Shown: in pieces, positions 17,554 through 26,284 of the stretch
Layout: every line of letters begins with the position of its first letter
How positions within the stretch are numbered: the first letter of the stretch is position 1
Assembly (NCBI RefSeq): GCF_947492815.1
Contig: NZ_CANLOB010000023.1
Span: 1 to 64,000 of the forward strand
Length of the DNA: 64,000 bases
DNA from: an uncultured Dokdonia sp.
Lineage (GTDB): Bacteria > Bacteroidota > Bacteroidia > Flavobacteriales > Flavobacteriaceae
Direction of reading: 5' to 3'
Notes under the pieces: generated by a model
What the model was told of the DNA's origin: nothing
Databases searched by the model: none
The model's input: the letters and a program-made list of their open reading frames with translations, nothing else
Translations under genes and position numbers: made by a program

Positions 17554-20500
17554 ATGAGTAAAGAATCCTCAAATCCAGAAAATGTAGATAAGCCTACAGC
17601 AAACAATGTAAAATGCTGGGATAGCAATGGTACTACAAAAATAGTAACACAACGTCTTAAAGAGATGTTTGTTGAAATGGGACAAAAGACCCGAATCGAA
17701 AATGGTCAAAAACCAGCTGAACGTGCTGTGTTTAGAAAACAACACGGTATTGCTTATGGTAATTTTGTAATCAAAAAAGACATTCCTAAAAAATATAAGC
17801 TAGGCATTTTTGCAGGTGATTCTTATGAATGTGCCATGCGATTCTCCAGTGATACTTCGCCTACTTCAGCCGACTTACATTCTACTATAGGGGTTGGTTT
17901 AAAACTCTTTGGAGTGAAAGGAAGAAATTTATTTGGTGAAGGTGATACCGCTGATTTTATCTTTCAGAACATAGACAGATTCTTCGCTAAAGATGCACAA
18001 CAGATGTGTGCCTTTACGACTGCAGGTGTGATTGATCAAGATTACGATAGTTATATTGATAAGCACCCAGAAGTTGGTAGAATTTTAGCGGCCATGGCAA
18101 AAGAAGAAGGAAGTTGTTTAAGTGCTAACTATTGGGCCATACTTCCTTTTGAATTAGGAAAATCACAGATTGTAAAATATCGTTTAGTTCCAGAAGAAGG
18201 AACACCAAAAGGAGCTCCTTTTGATGATACTAATTACTTAAAATTGGATTTAGAAAAACGTCTTCGTAATGGAGATGCAAAATTTAGATTTGAAATTCAG
18301 GTGCGAACAAATGATAAAACCATGCCGTTAGATGATGCACAAGTGGTTTGGAGTACCAAAGAAAGTCCATATATCTGTATTGCAGAATTACACATACCAC
18401 AACAAGATATTACGGCTATTGGTCAGGCTGAGTTCGGTTCTAATTTATCATTTAATATCTGGCGAACTCTTGCGGCACACAGACCTATAGGTTCGATTGC
18501 AGAAGTGCGTAAAACGGTGTATGCCGCTAGTGCAGAAACACGACACCAAGCCAATGGACAACAATTACAGGAACCCAAACAGCGTTGTCCTTTTTTTCAA
18601 GGCAATACCGATGAAGATGATGATTGCATTGTAAGAGCGGGTATCTACCCTCCTATTGGAATCACACGTGTGGGAAATAGTGAGAATGACTATTTTTTAG
18701 GTCCGCTAGTAGATGTTCCCGAAGCTAAGGAAGATGTATATGCGTATAGAGATAAAACGGGCGCCTTAAAACGTCAAGCAGCTCAATTTAGGATTTATGG
18801 ATTTAATGCAGCTGGAAAAGCGATTAAAGAATTAACACCTGACAAAGACACTCAGATTACTTGGCATGCCCATCTAGCAAATCAAAAGGCTTCTTGGTAT
18901 CAATTTCAAATTGCCTTAGATATTCCCGATGCAAATGACCCAGATATACCGCCATCATTGTTACGTAATATCGATGTAAAAGATAGAAACTCCCTACATA
19001 TAGATGGAGGAAAACAAAGTATCTCAAAACCTAATGTTACCAAGGGACATACGTTTGAAGGAGAATTTCAATCTAAAAAAGTCTATTTAGGAGAAATGCA
19101 TACCGATAAAAAAGGGCGTCTCATTATGTTAGGAGGTCACGGGAAGTCTGAAAATATTAAAGGTGATATTGCCGTAACCTTTGCAAATAACGAAGGTTGG
19201 TATGATGATACTTCTGATGGTCCTATCACGGCAGATGTGACTTACAAAGGAGTCCCTCTAAATGTTGATCCAGCATGGGTAGTCTGTGCGCCACCTGATT
19301 ATGCTCCTATGCAAAAATCGGTACGTACCATGTGGGATTTAATGCGTGATATAGCTGTGCAAGCTGGAATGCTAGAGCGTCCTGCGAGACCTTCGTTTAT
19401 GAAAGATATTCTACCCATTTTTGAACGTATGACGAATTTACAATGGGTAAATGCAGGTTTTGCCGGTGCCTTTGGATGGGGAGGACAATTTAATTATACC
19501 TCTGAAGAATGGGTGCGAAAATTAGGCGATCCATCATCTGCAAATTATGAGATGCGCCGAACGATTTCAAATAATTTCCGTCGTTATGATGTGTCAGGAG
19601 CAGAAGCACCACAATTATGGCCTTGGATGTATGGAGATGCAATTTCAATTCCATCACAAGGATCTGTACGTCAACATTCGACTTTATCTAAATTACAATT
19701 ATCATTTTTAGATCAATGGGTAGAAGGTGACTTTGATGCTGATTTTGAAGAATTAAGCACTGGTGTTATTAGAGATATAGATCAACTCCCAATATCAGAA
19801 CAACCTGATATGTTAACCAAAGCCGCAATGGATTTTTGCCTAGCAGATGCGTTTCATCCAGGTTGTGAAATGACATGGCCTATGCGAACATCTGGAATGT
19901 ACTCAGCGCCATTTAGACTTAAGCATGCGCCAAAGACACCAAAAACAGATACCAGTTATTATGGCTCTACAATGAATGGCGATGTGATTACCATGTCAGC
20001 AGGTCCTTTATTAGGAGGACAACCACCAGGAGGAATTACACGCTGGATGGCCATTCCATGGCAAACAGATACCGCTAGTTGTAGAGATGGGTATACAACA
20101 TCTTATGATCCATATTTACCAACTTTCTGGCCAGCCAGAGTACCTAATAATATCTTAAGTGAAGAGCGTTATAAAGAAGCTATTGATCCTAAACTATCTG
20201 AAGAAACACGTAGAGAGGCGTTTGCCTATCGTTATTTCTGGTTAGATGATTTACCTATGGATGGAGAAGCACCCACTCAAACGAATCAAATCAATAAAAT
20301 GGTTAAATATTTTGATAAATTGGCTGTTGTTCAACCACGACCAGGGGTTACTGATAACCCTAATTTCCCGCCAGAAATGCAAGTAGGTATTATTCCTAGT
20401 GAAGAACAACATGCAAAACTACTGGCTGATACTATGAAAGACTTGAAAAAAGTCATGAGTAGTAAAAAGCGTATGGGTAGAAAAGAAAAAGATTTATTGG

Positions 20501-20775
20501 ATACTACTGTCAAGCACTTGTCGCATAAAAAACTATTGAATGAGCAATTCTTAATGAAAGGTGCAAAAGATCAGTTACTCACATTAATTGAACATGAACT
20601 TGTAGATGATTATAAGATCACGCCTAGTGTACAGCGATTATTAGATGTACTTGCTTCAAAAACGCATAAGGCAGATCAAGTGAAAACGACACAACATCAG
20701 AAACAACCTAGAAAATCTGTGGGAGTTCCTGAAAAAATGGTTCGTTTTGAACGTTTTATACCAAAAGAGCACTAG
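17554..20775 (+). CDS. Catalase-like domain fused to a LodA-type quinoprotein oxidase
   Basis: The 1073-residue protein starts at ATG 17554; the frame is open further upstream, but that part has no coding character. Residues of about 40-345 resemble catalase-superfamily heme proteins of the y4iL-like branch: MRFSSDTSPTSADLHSTIG, AHRPIGSIAEVRKTVY (His309, with Tyr323 the candidate heme ligand). From about residue 360 (GITRVGNSENDYFLGP) it matches LodA-type amino acid oxidases, which carry a cysteine tryptophylquinone. The cross-linked pair should be Cys771 (HPGCEMTW) and Trp836 (IPWQTD), 65 residues apart as in Marinomonas LodA. No signal peptide is seen. LodA enzymes oxidise amines and release H2O2, which the fused domain might destroy. 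The LodB-like gene follows after 3 bases. Confidence 0.88.
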   Translation: MSKESSNPENVDKPTANNVKCWDSNGTTKIVTQRLKEMFVEMGQKTRIENGQKPAERAVFRKQHGIAYGNFVIKKDIPKKYKLGIFAGDSYECAMRFSSDTSPTSADLHSTIGVGLKLFGVKGRNLFGEGDTADFIFQNIDRFFAKDAQQMCAFTTAGVIDQDYDSYIDKHPEVGRILAAMAKEEGSCLSANYWAILPFELGKSQIVKYRLVPEEGTPKGAPFDDTNYLKLDLEKRLRNGDAKFRFEIQVRTNDKTMPLDDAQVVWSTKESPYICIAELHIPQQDITAIGQAEFGSNLSFNIWRTLAAHRPIGSIAEVRKTVYAASAETRHQANGQQLQEPKQRCPFFQGNTDEDDDCIVRAGIYPPIGITRVGNSENDYFLGPLVDVPEAKEDVYAYRDKTGALKRQAAQFRIYGFNAAGKAIKELTPDKDTQITWHAHLANQKASWYQFQIALDIPDANDPDIPPSLLRNIDVKDRNSLHIDGGKQSISKPNVTKGHTFEGEFQSKKVYLGEMHTDKKGRLIMLGGHGKSENIKGDIAVTFANNEGWYDDTSDGPITADVTYKGVPLNVDPAWVVCAPPDYAPMQKSVRTMWDLMRDIAVQAGMLERPARPSFMKDILPIFERMTNLQWVNAGFAGAFGWGGQFNYTSEEWVRKLGDPSSANYEMRRTISNNFRRYDVSGAEAPQLWPWMYGDAISIPSQGSVRQHSTLSKLQLSFLDQWVEGDFDADFEELSTGVIRDIDQLPISEQPDMLTKAAMDFCLADAFHPGCEMTWPMRTSGMYSAPFRLKHAPKTPKTDTSYYGSTMNGDVITMSAGPLLGGQPPGGITRWMAIPWQTDTASCRDGYTTSYDPYLPTFWPARVPNNILSEERYKEAIDPKLSEETRREAFAYRYFWLDDLPMDGEAPTQTNQINKMVKYFDKLAVVQPRPGVTDNPNFPPEMQVGIIPSEEQHAKLLADTMKDLKKVMSSKKRMGRKEKDLLDTTVKHLSHKKLLNEQFLMKGAKDQLLTLIEHELVDDYKITPSVQRLLDVLASKTHKADQVKTTQHQKQPRKSVGVPEKMVRFERFIPKEH

Positions 20776-20778
20776 TTT

Positions 20779-21900
20779 TTGAGTAACATAAAAACAGATA
20801 TACTTATAGTAGGTGGCGGTATTGCAGGTTGCATTGCCGCCATCTCATTAATAGATACACATACCGTGACGCTTATTGATAAGCTAGCAGTACCTAAAGA
20901 GCGTATCGGAGAATCCTTAGCGCCTGCGGCACAACGTATTCTTAAAGAACTTCAATTATTAGAGTCACTACATGCGCATCAAGAGCAACTCTATATCCAA
21001 AACCTAGGGATGCAATCCTACTGGGGTAGTGAGCAAGTACATATTATAGATCATTTACGCAATCCAGATGGGTTGAGTAAAAGTTTAGATAGAAAAGCAT
21101 TTGAAATCTTTCTCCGGAAATCGGCTGTAGAAAGAGGTGTACAGGATATCTGGCCTGCAAAACTCCAAAGCAGTTCTTTAGAAAATAATATGTGGAATAT
21201 TGTTACTTCTTCTGAAACACTTGAAGAACATCATATACAAGCAAAATTTGTTATTGATGCTACAGGACGACAGTCTCATTTTGCAAGAAGTCAAGGGATC
21301 AAACGCATACCTATTGATAAATTAATAGCATGTTGGGTAACACTTCCCAATACAGAAGAAAATAAAATGAGCACCATCACAGCTACAAAAAATGGTTGGT
21401 GGTATAGTGCTGTTATTCCTAATAACAAACGTGTTATTGCTTTTCAAACAGACTCAGATTTAATAGACCGCAGTACCTTTAAAGATCTAAATTCCTTTCT
21501 AGAACTTTCTAGAAGTAATAGGCAAATAGCAGCTATTCTAGAAAAGAATAAAGCAGAAATTACTTTTCATGGAGTAGTCGCAGCAAATTCTACACAATTA
21601 GAAAAAGTTACTGGATTACAATGGGCCGCGATAGGAGATGCTGCGATTAGTTTTGATCCACTCTCTTCTCAAGGGATGTTCAATGCTATGGCAAGCGCCA
21701 TGCAATTAAAAGAGCTTTTAGTCATGTCTAACATTGCAAATCATCCTGATAGCATTATAGAAACGCAATTTCAAAAAATGTATACCCAACAAATAGAAGC
21801 CATCTGGGAACAATACGTATATCACAAAAACATCTTTTACAAAGCTGAAATGCGATGGAGTGACCATCCTTTTTGGAAAAGAAGACATCTATCTCTATAA
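20779..21900 (+). CDS. LodB-like FAD-dependent maturation protein
   Basis: The protein (373 aa) opens with an FAD-binding Rossmann motif (ILIVGGGIAGCIAA) and carries the second FAD motif as AIGDAAISFDPLSSQG, as in tryptophan-halogenase-like flavoproteins. LodB proteins of this type sit beside LodA genes and are needed to form the cysteine tryptophylquinone cofactor. The TTG start lies 3 bases after the stop of the oxidase fusion, so the two are cotranslated. The pairing supports a LodAB system. The flavoprotein alone could not be told from other halogenase-like monooxygenases. Confidence 0.85.
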   Translation: MSNIKTDILIVGGGIAGCIAAISLIDTHTVTLIDKLAVPKERIGESLAPAAQRILKELQLLESLHAHQEQLYIQNLGMQSYWGSEQVHIIDHLRNPDGLSKSLDRKAFEIFLRKSAVERGVQDIWPAKLQSSSLENNMWNIVTSSETLEEHHIQAKFVIDATGRQSHFARSQGIKRIPIDKLIACWVTLPNTEENKMSTITATKNGWWYSAVIPNNKRVIAFQTDSDLIDRSTFKDLNSFLELSRSNRQIAAILEKNKAEITFHGVVAANSTQLEKVTGLQWAAIGDAAISFDPLSSQGMFNAMASAMQLKELLVMSNIANHPDSIIETQFQKMYTQQIEAIWEQYVYHKNIFYKAEMRWSDHPFWKRRHLSL

Positions 21901-21937
21901 AGCTAAATGCATTTCATATCTTTATAAGAAAAAGAAA

Positions 21938-22363
21938 ATGCTTTTAAATATCTCCTATAATAATCCTGAGATTCGTAAAAAAATAGACAATGAGGTAGGA
22001 AAACCTTTTCCCTTTTTTGAAAGAATCAAACAAGGTAGCATTGGTCTTGGTCATCTTATCATCACGTCGTCTAGTATCGAAATACAAAACTTACTGGCTC
22101 TAGATAAATACCGTAATAAATGCAACATAGAGTTACGCCCTAATGGTATTATTATTGGTTTTAGAGCCTTATTAGAATCATATGCATTCGTAATTCCGTA
22201 TTGGAAACTTACGATCTATAAGGGAGACGCAAATGAATATAGTATATACAGAGATACGTATTGTATAAAGATTGAAGCCACTGAAAAAAGAGTTCATCAG
22301 TTTATAAAACGTATTCTTAATGAAAAAGAAAAGCAAGCACCAGTCTCTATAGATGAGCTATAA
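21938..22363 (+). CDS. Hypothetical protein (141 aa) downstream of lodB-like gene
   Basis: The ATG at 21938 (MLLNISYNNPEIRKK) is preferred. The frame is open upstream to 21860, overlapping the lodB-like gene, but that part looks like out-of-frame sequence. The protein is soluble, mixed alpha/beta, with a strand-rich middle (NIELRPNGIIIGFRAL). I recognise no family. It starts 37 bases after the lodB-like stop on the same strand, so it may belong to the oxidase operon. Confidence 0.6.
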   Translation: MLLNISYNNPEIRKKIDNEVGKPFPFFERIKQGSIGLGHLIITSSSIEIQNLLALDKYRNKCNIELRPNGIIIGFRALLESYAFVIPYWKLTIYKGDANEYSIYRDTYCIKIEATEKRVHQFIKRILNEKEKQAPVSIDEL

Positions 22364-22757
22364 TTTTGTTGTTCTCTTGTCCATATTTCATATACGCTTT
22401 CGCGAAATCTAACTTGCGAGACTTTCCTGCTAGCAGGCAGGTTCACGATCGGAGAGAGAATGAAAATGGTAAAGCGAGCTTGTGAGGTTCACGCCTCAAA
22501 GAAAAGTGTAGCGTTAAAGCATACCTATCCTATTTAAAAAAGGAATAGCTAATACTTCCTAAGAATTAAAAGACACCATATTCTGCGTATTATTTTGTAT
22601 CTTATAGTACTCAATTATTTAAAATTCGAATTTTATATACAGGCATTATTGCTAAATTTTACAAACCATCCTTGTTACTAGTATATAGTAATGTGTGATA
22701 CTAAATTTCTCAATATATCATTCGAATCAAACCGATGTTTCACTAAAAATCAAAATT
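22364..22757. other. Gene-less 390-bp interval with a REP element
   Basis: The first part holds the composite repeat at 22391-22521. The remainder is AT-rich upstream sequence of the gene at 22758. I see no RNA gene or convincing promoter box. Confidence 0.5.
22391..22521. repeat. Composite REP element, copy 3
   Basis: The element begins TATACGCTTTCGCGAAAT, has a palindromic CCTGCTAGCAGGCAGG segment, TTCACGATC, and a second TTCACGCCTCAA block, and ends GTAGCGTTAAAGC. The first palindrome is degraded on its right arm. Confidence 0.65.
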
Positions 22758-23204
22758 ATGAAAGCGTTACTATTCGTTAGTTGTTACTTGATGGTTGCTA
22801 CACTCGTTATGGGTGATGGAGGAAATATAATAGATGAAAAAATATCTTTAGAAGGAGTTTGGGAATTACAAAACCAACAGATGTATGAAGATGGTACAGT
22901 CTCTGAAACTGTAGAAAATGAAAACGGATATAGACAAGTCAAAATGTACAGTAAAGGAAAAGTAATGTGGACGCGTAATGATCCTTCGGATAGTAATGAA
23001 TGGTTTGGATATGGAACCTATACTATTAAAAATGGAATGCTTGAAGAGCGATTAGAATATGCATCTGGCCCAATGATGAGAGTGGTAGATACCACACAAG
23101 TATTCCGATTTGAACTGGTTATGGAAAAGAAAGCGTATCAACAGATTCAATTGGATGATGATGGAAATCGTTTTCATGGAGAAAGTTATACACGTGTAGA
23201 ATAA
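22758..23204 (+). CDS. Secreted lipocalin-like protein (148 aa)
   Basis: From ATG 22758 the product has a signal peptide (residues 1-19) and a mature part that opens SLEGVWELQNQQMYEDG and continues with short strands, including YTIKNGMLEERLEYAS. This GxWxLxxxxxxxxG start and strand order fit the small lipocalin-like domains common in Bacteroidota secreted proteins. A related two-domain protein is encoded at 34967-35677. Ligand unknown. A terminator follows 25 bases after the stop. Confidence 0.65.
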   Translation: MKALLFVSCYLMVATLVMGDGGNIIDEKISLEGVWELQNQQMYEDGTVSETVENENGYRQVKMYSKGKVMWTRNDPSDSNEWFGYGTYTIKNGMLEERLEYASGPMMRVVDTTQVFRFELVMEKKAYQQIQLDDDGNRFHGESYTRVE

Positions 23205-23226
23205 AATAAACTACCTACTAAAAAAC

Positions 23227-23261
23227 AAAAAGCCTAAAATCGTATTGATTTTAGGCTTTTT
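23227..23261. terminator. Bidirectional terminator between a lipocalin-like gene and tRNA-Pro
   Basis: A perfect 15-bp stem (AAAAAGCCTAAAATC with its complement) has loop GTATT and T-runs on both strands. It ends the plus-strand gene and the tRNA transcript coming the other way. Confidence 0.85.
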
Positions 23262-23263
23262 TT

Positions 23264-23340
23264 GTCGGGGTGGCAGGATTCGAACCTGCGACCTCCGCGT
23301 CCCAAACGCGGCGCGATAACCGGGCTACGCTACACCCCGA
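23264..23340 (-). tRNA. tRNA-Pro (UGG anticodon)
   Basis: Read on the minus strand, the 77 bases fold as a cloverleaf: acceptor stem TCGGGGT with ACCCCGA, D arm, anticodon stem CCGCG/CGCGG with loop TTTGGGA giving anticodon UGG, and T arm GCAGGTTCGAATCCTGC. CCA is not encoded. Its first 11 bases also encode the last two codons and stop of the GIY-YIG gene that precedes it on the same strand. Confidence 0.95.
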
Positions 23341-23593
23341 ATTGGTTATCTATATATCGCTTTGCTCCTCTTTTCTTTATCTTTTTCTCTAAAATCATAG
23401 CTTCAGATCTAGATAAAACTTCAATTTGCAAAACTAATTCCCAAGGTCCTTCGCCTTTTGTAGACGGTACTAAACCAAGGTTATGTCTTTTCAATCTTTT
23501 GTCGATATCTGTAGCTTGACCTACATAATATCTTGAACGTTTTTCGCTATATAATATATATACGAACATATTCTTTGTTATCTGGGTGGTCAC
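23330..23593 (-). CDS. GIY-YIG nuclease-family protein between two tRNA-Pro copies
   Basis: The product (87 aa from the first ATG; an ATG eight codons in gives a more typical 79 aa beginning MFVYILYSEK) is a stand-alone GIY-YIG domain. The motif appears as YIL...YYVGQ, with Arg in DIDKRLKRHN and the Glu in AMILEKKIKKRG as expected catalytic residues. Small proteins of this group are often mislabelled UvrC. The 3' end overlaps the tRNA-Pro by 11 bases, and a degenerate tRNA-Pro copy lies directly upstream. The gene seems to have arrived with, or caused, the tRNA duplication. Confidence 0.85.
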   Translation of the reverse strand: MTTQITKNMFVYILYSEKRSRYYVGQATDIDKRLKRHNLGLVPSTKGEGPWELVLQIEVLSRSEAMILEKKIKKRGAKRYIDNQFGV

Positions 23594-23658
23594 GCCTCAA
23601 GCGTGACGACCTCCGCGTCCCAAACGCGGCGCGATAACTGGGCTACGTTACACCCCGA
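23582..23658 (-). pseudogene. Degenerate tRNA-Pro copy
   Basis: The 5' half, including acceptor strand, D arm and the full anticodon arm with TTTGGGA loop, matches the intact tRNA at 23264-23340 with two changes. The T arm has been replaced by GTCACGC-TTGAG-GCGTGAC, which lacks the TTCGAAT loop, and the 3' acceptor strand no longer pairs fully. The identity also extends about 7 bases upstream of the tRNA 5' end (CCAATTC). It is probably not functional. Confidence 0.75.
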
Positions 23659-23750
23659 ATTGGTGTTTTGCGGGTGCAAATATACTATTATTTATTAGTT
23701 ACAAAACAATCTTTATGTAAATTTTTCACATAAATTATTTTATCTTTCTT

Positions 23751-23774
23751 TATACGCTTTCGCGAAAGCGTATA
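23751..23774. repeat. TATACGCTTTCGCGAAAGCGTATA palindrome
   Basis: A perfect 24-bp palindrome lies upstream of the esterase gene. It is the longest perfect member of this family in the window. Confidence 0.85.
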
Positions 23775-23863
23775 CCTATGTAACACATGACTATGTTACT
23801 AACATTTCTATCCAATTCATTTTATAAGTTTTAGTTATCTTACATCCATATAATACTTACTTT

Positions 23864-24643
23864 ATGAAACGTATCTTACTCTTTGTACTATGTATAGGAT
23901 ATACAGCAATTGCTCAAAAACAAGTTTTTGGTAAAGACGCTTTTGAGCATCAAGATAAAACACTTCCTTATCGTATTTTAAAACCTATAGATTTTGATGA
24001 ATCCAAAACCTATCCTCTTCATATTTTTTTACATGGTTCTGGCGAAAGAGGAAATGATAATCAAGCACAACTCGTACACGGAAGTGAGTTATTTATAAAA
24101 CAGAACGCCAATTATCCAGCGATTGTTATTTTTCCGCAATGCCCAGCAGATGACTATTGGGCACAACGCACCTATAGTACAAACGAAAAAACAGGCGCCA
24201 ATGTATTTAAGTTCCCTAAACAAAGTAAACCTACATGGGCGATGAGTGCAGTGATAGCATTAATAGATCAATACTTAGAAGAAGACTATATCGATAAAAG
24301 TCGTGTGTATTTAGGAGGGCTTTCTATGGGAGGTATGGGTACCTTTGAACTACTCGCTAGACGACCTGCGCTTTTTGCAGCAGCAACACCCATATGTGGA
24401 GGTGGAAACCCTGATAACGTCTCTAAATGGGCTAAAGAAACTCCTGTTTGGATTTTTCATGGAGAAGAAGATAAGGTAGTTCCTCCCTATTATTCTAAAA
24501 TTATGTATCGCTCACTTTTAAAAGCAAAGGCAAAACCTAAACTTACATTATATAAAAGTGTAGGACATAATAGCTGGGGGCGGGCATTTGCAGAAAAAAA
24601 ATTTTTTGCCTGGATTTATAGTAAAAAAAGAAAAATTGATTAA
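23864..24643 (+). CDS. Secreted alpha/beta hydrolase (esterase/depolymerase-like)
   Basis: A signal peptide (residues 1-17, ending AIAQ) precedes an alpha/beta hydrolase domain. The oxyanion loop reads FLHGSGERG, the nucleophile elbow GLSMGG contains the Ser, the Asp lies in GEEDKVV and the His in VGHNSW. The pattern is that of PHB-depolymerase/feruloyl-esterase-like secreted enzymes, so it probably cleaves an ester in a polymer or carbohydrate; the substrate is unknown. The next gene overlaps its stop by one base. Confidence 0.85.
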   Translation: MKRILLFVLCIGYTAIAQKQVFGKDAFEHQDKTLPYRILKPIDFDESKTYPLHIFLHGSGERGNDNQAQLVHGSELFIKQNANYPAIVIFPQCPADDYWAQRTYSTNEKTGANVFKFPKQSKPTWAMSAVIALIDQYLEEDYIDKSRVYLGGLSMGGMGTFELLARRPALFAAATPICGGGNPDNVSKWAKETPVWIFHGEEDKVVPPYYSKIMYRSLLKAKAKPKLTLYKSVGHNSWGRAFAEKKFFAWIYSKKRKID

Positions 24644-25053
24644 TGGATAATAAACAACTAGATACCATATTTCACTCTCTTATAGAAGATATAAAAGGAA
24701 GCAACGGTCATTGGCAATTTATTGTAGGTGATACACAAATCATTTGTCTTACAGATGAACTTCATAATAGAATGCGGTGTATCGCGCCCATCATAGAAAC
24801 AGATAAACTAACGCCTACTGAAATTAATAAGTGTTTGGAAGCCAACTTTCATACAGCATTAGATATTAAGTATGCTATTTCTGATGGAGTACTTTGGTCT
24901 GTGTTTATGCATCCATTAAAAGAATTAAGTGCACGACAAGTAGAAGATGCTATTCAACAAGTATATGCAGGTGCTCAGAATTTTGGCACATCTTATAGTA
25001 GTTCTAACTTGTATTTCCCTACAAAAGAAGATCGAAAAAATCGCATGAATTAA
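24643..25053 (+). CDS. YbjN-like small cytoplasmic protein (136 aa)
   Basis: The start overlaps the esterase stop (TAATG), so translation is coupled. The protein is soluble, with alternating strands and helices: a strand pair around WQFIVGDTQIICL, then a helix around LTPTEINKCLEANFH. The layout resembles the YbjN/type III secretion chaperone-like fold, but I would not name a family firmly. No secretion signal is present, unlike its operon partner. Confidence 0.5.
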   Translation: MDNKQLDTIFHSLIEDIKGSNGHWQFIVGDTQIICLTDELHNRMRCIAPIIETDKLTPTEINKCLEANFHTALDIKYAISDGVLWSVFMHPLKELSARQVEDAIQQVYAGAQNFGTSYSSSNLYFPTKEDRKNRMN

Positions 25054-25101
25054 ATCCATAATTTGGGGTTCACAAAGCTATTTTTAGCACTTCATTTTAT
25101 G

Positions 25102-25109
25102 TACATTTG
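25102..25109 (+). promoter_or_regulatory. TAnnTTTG -7 box of gcvT
   Basis: TACATTTG lies 20 bases before the ATG at 25130. It places the transcription start close to that codon, which favours the ATG over the TTG at 25109 as the gcvT start. Confidence 0.5.
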
Positions 25110-25129
25110 TGTTGCAAAAAATCACACAA

Positions 25130-26215
25130 ATGAAAAACACTGCATTAACCGCAATACATGAAGCTTTAGGAGCAAAAATGGTTCCTTTTGCTGGATATAA
25201 TATGCCTGTATCTTATGAAGGCGTTAACGCCGAACATGAAACTGTTCGCAAAAGCGTAGGCGTTTTTGATGTATCCCATATGGGAGAATTTCTTATTAAT
25301 GGAGATAAGGCATTAGACTTTTTACAACGTATCTGCTCTAATGATATTTCTAAGATTGGTGTGGGTGGTGCACAATACAATTGTTTACCCAATGAAGATG
25401 GAGGCATCGTAGATGATCTGATTGTATACCGCATTAAAGAAACAGAATACCTTGCTGTTGTAAACGCTTCTAATATTGATAAAGATTGGGCTTGGTTTAA
25501 TAAACATAATTCTTATGGAGTGAATCTTAGAAATATCTCTGAAGACTTCTCTTTATTGGCTATTCAAGGGCCTAGAGCTGCCGAAGCGATGCAATCGCTT
25601 ACAGATACAGATCTTTCTGCTATCAAATTCTATACGTTTGAAGTAGGACCATTTGCTGGCGCAGAGAATGTAATTATTAGTGCAACAGGATACACCGGAA
25701 GTGGTGGTTTTGAAATTTACTGCCATAATAAAGATGCAGCCATGATCTGGAATAAAGTCTTTGAAGCAGGTGCCGATTGGGGGATTAAACCTATAGGACT
25801 TGCAGCCCGTGATACTTTACGTCTAGAAATGGGATATTGTTTATATGGTAATGATATAGATGATACGACTTCTCCATTAGAAGCTGGTTTAGGATGGGTG
25901 ACAAAATTCACCAAAGACTTCGTCAATAGTGAAGCATTAAAAGCTCAAAAAGAAGCAGGCGTTACTAAAAAATTAGTTGGTTTTGTTTTGGATGAACGTG
26001 GAATCCCTCGTCAAGGCTATGATATTGTAGATGATGAAGGAACAAAAATTGGTCACGTAACTTCAGGTACCATGGGACCTTCCGTTGAAAAAGGAATTGG
26101 TCTAGGCTATGTAGCCACTGCCTATAGTAAGTCAGATTCAAAAATTAACATACAGATACGCAAGAAAGCAGTCCCTGCAACCGTTGTAAGACCACCCTTC
26201 TATAAAAAAGGATAA
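25130..26215 (+). CDS. gcvT: Aminomethyltransferase (glycine cleavage T protein)
   Basis: The T protein of the glycine cleavage system transfers the aminomethyl carbon of glycine, delivered on lipoyl-H protein, to tetrahydrofolate. The 361 residues from ATG 25130 match the family throughout: N-terminal MVPFAGYNMPVSYEG, the folate-binding VFDVSHMGEF and GYTGSGGFEIY, and the C-terminal beta-barrel ending VRPPFYKKG. Length is normal. The frame is also open from a TTG seven codons earlier, but the ATG fits the promoter and the family better. The other gcv genes are not in this window. Confidence 0.95.
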   Translation: MKNTALTAIHEALGAKMVPFAGYNMPVSYEGVNAEHETVRKSVGVFDVSHMGEFLINGDKALDFLQRICSNDISKIGVGGAQYNCLPNEDGGIVDDLIVYRIKETEYLAVVNASNIDKDWAWFNKHNSYGVNLRNISEDFSLLAIQGPRAAEAMQSLTDTDLSAIKFYTFEVGPFAGAENVIISATGYTGSGGFEIYCHNKDAAMIWNKVFEAGADWGIKPIGLAARDTLRLEMGYCLYGNDIDDTTSPLEAGLGWVTKFTKDFVNSEALKAQKEAGVTKKLVGFVLDERGIPRQGYDIVDDEGTKIGHVTSGTMGPSVEKGIGLGYVATAYSKSDSKINIQIRKKAVPATVVRPPFYKKG

Positions 26216-26237
26216 GTAAACATTTTTTATCATACAT

Positions 26238-26284
26238 TAAGAAGTTAGCTAACGATTCTTTTGTAATCATTTGCTAACTTCTTA
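26238..26284 (+). terminator. Long hairpin after gcvT, abutting the next start codon
   Basis: A 12-bp perfect outer stem (TAAGAAGTTAGC and complement) extends inward by imperfect pairing to about 20 bp around the loop CTTTTGT. It lacks a good T-run and ends one base before the TTG start at 26285, so it may end gcvT or hide the start region of the reductase gene. Confidence 0.5.
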
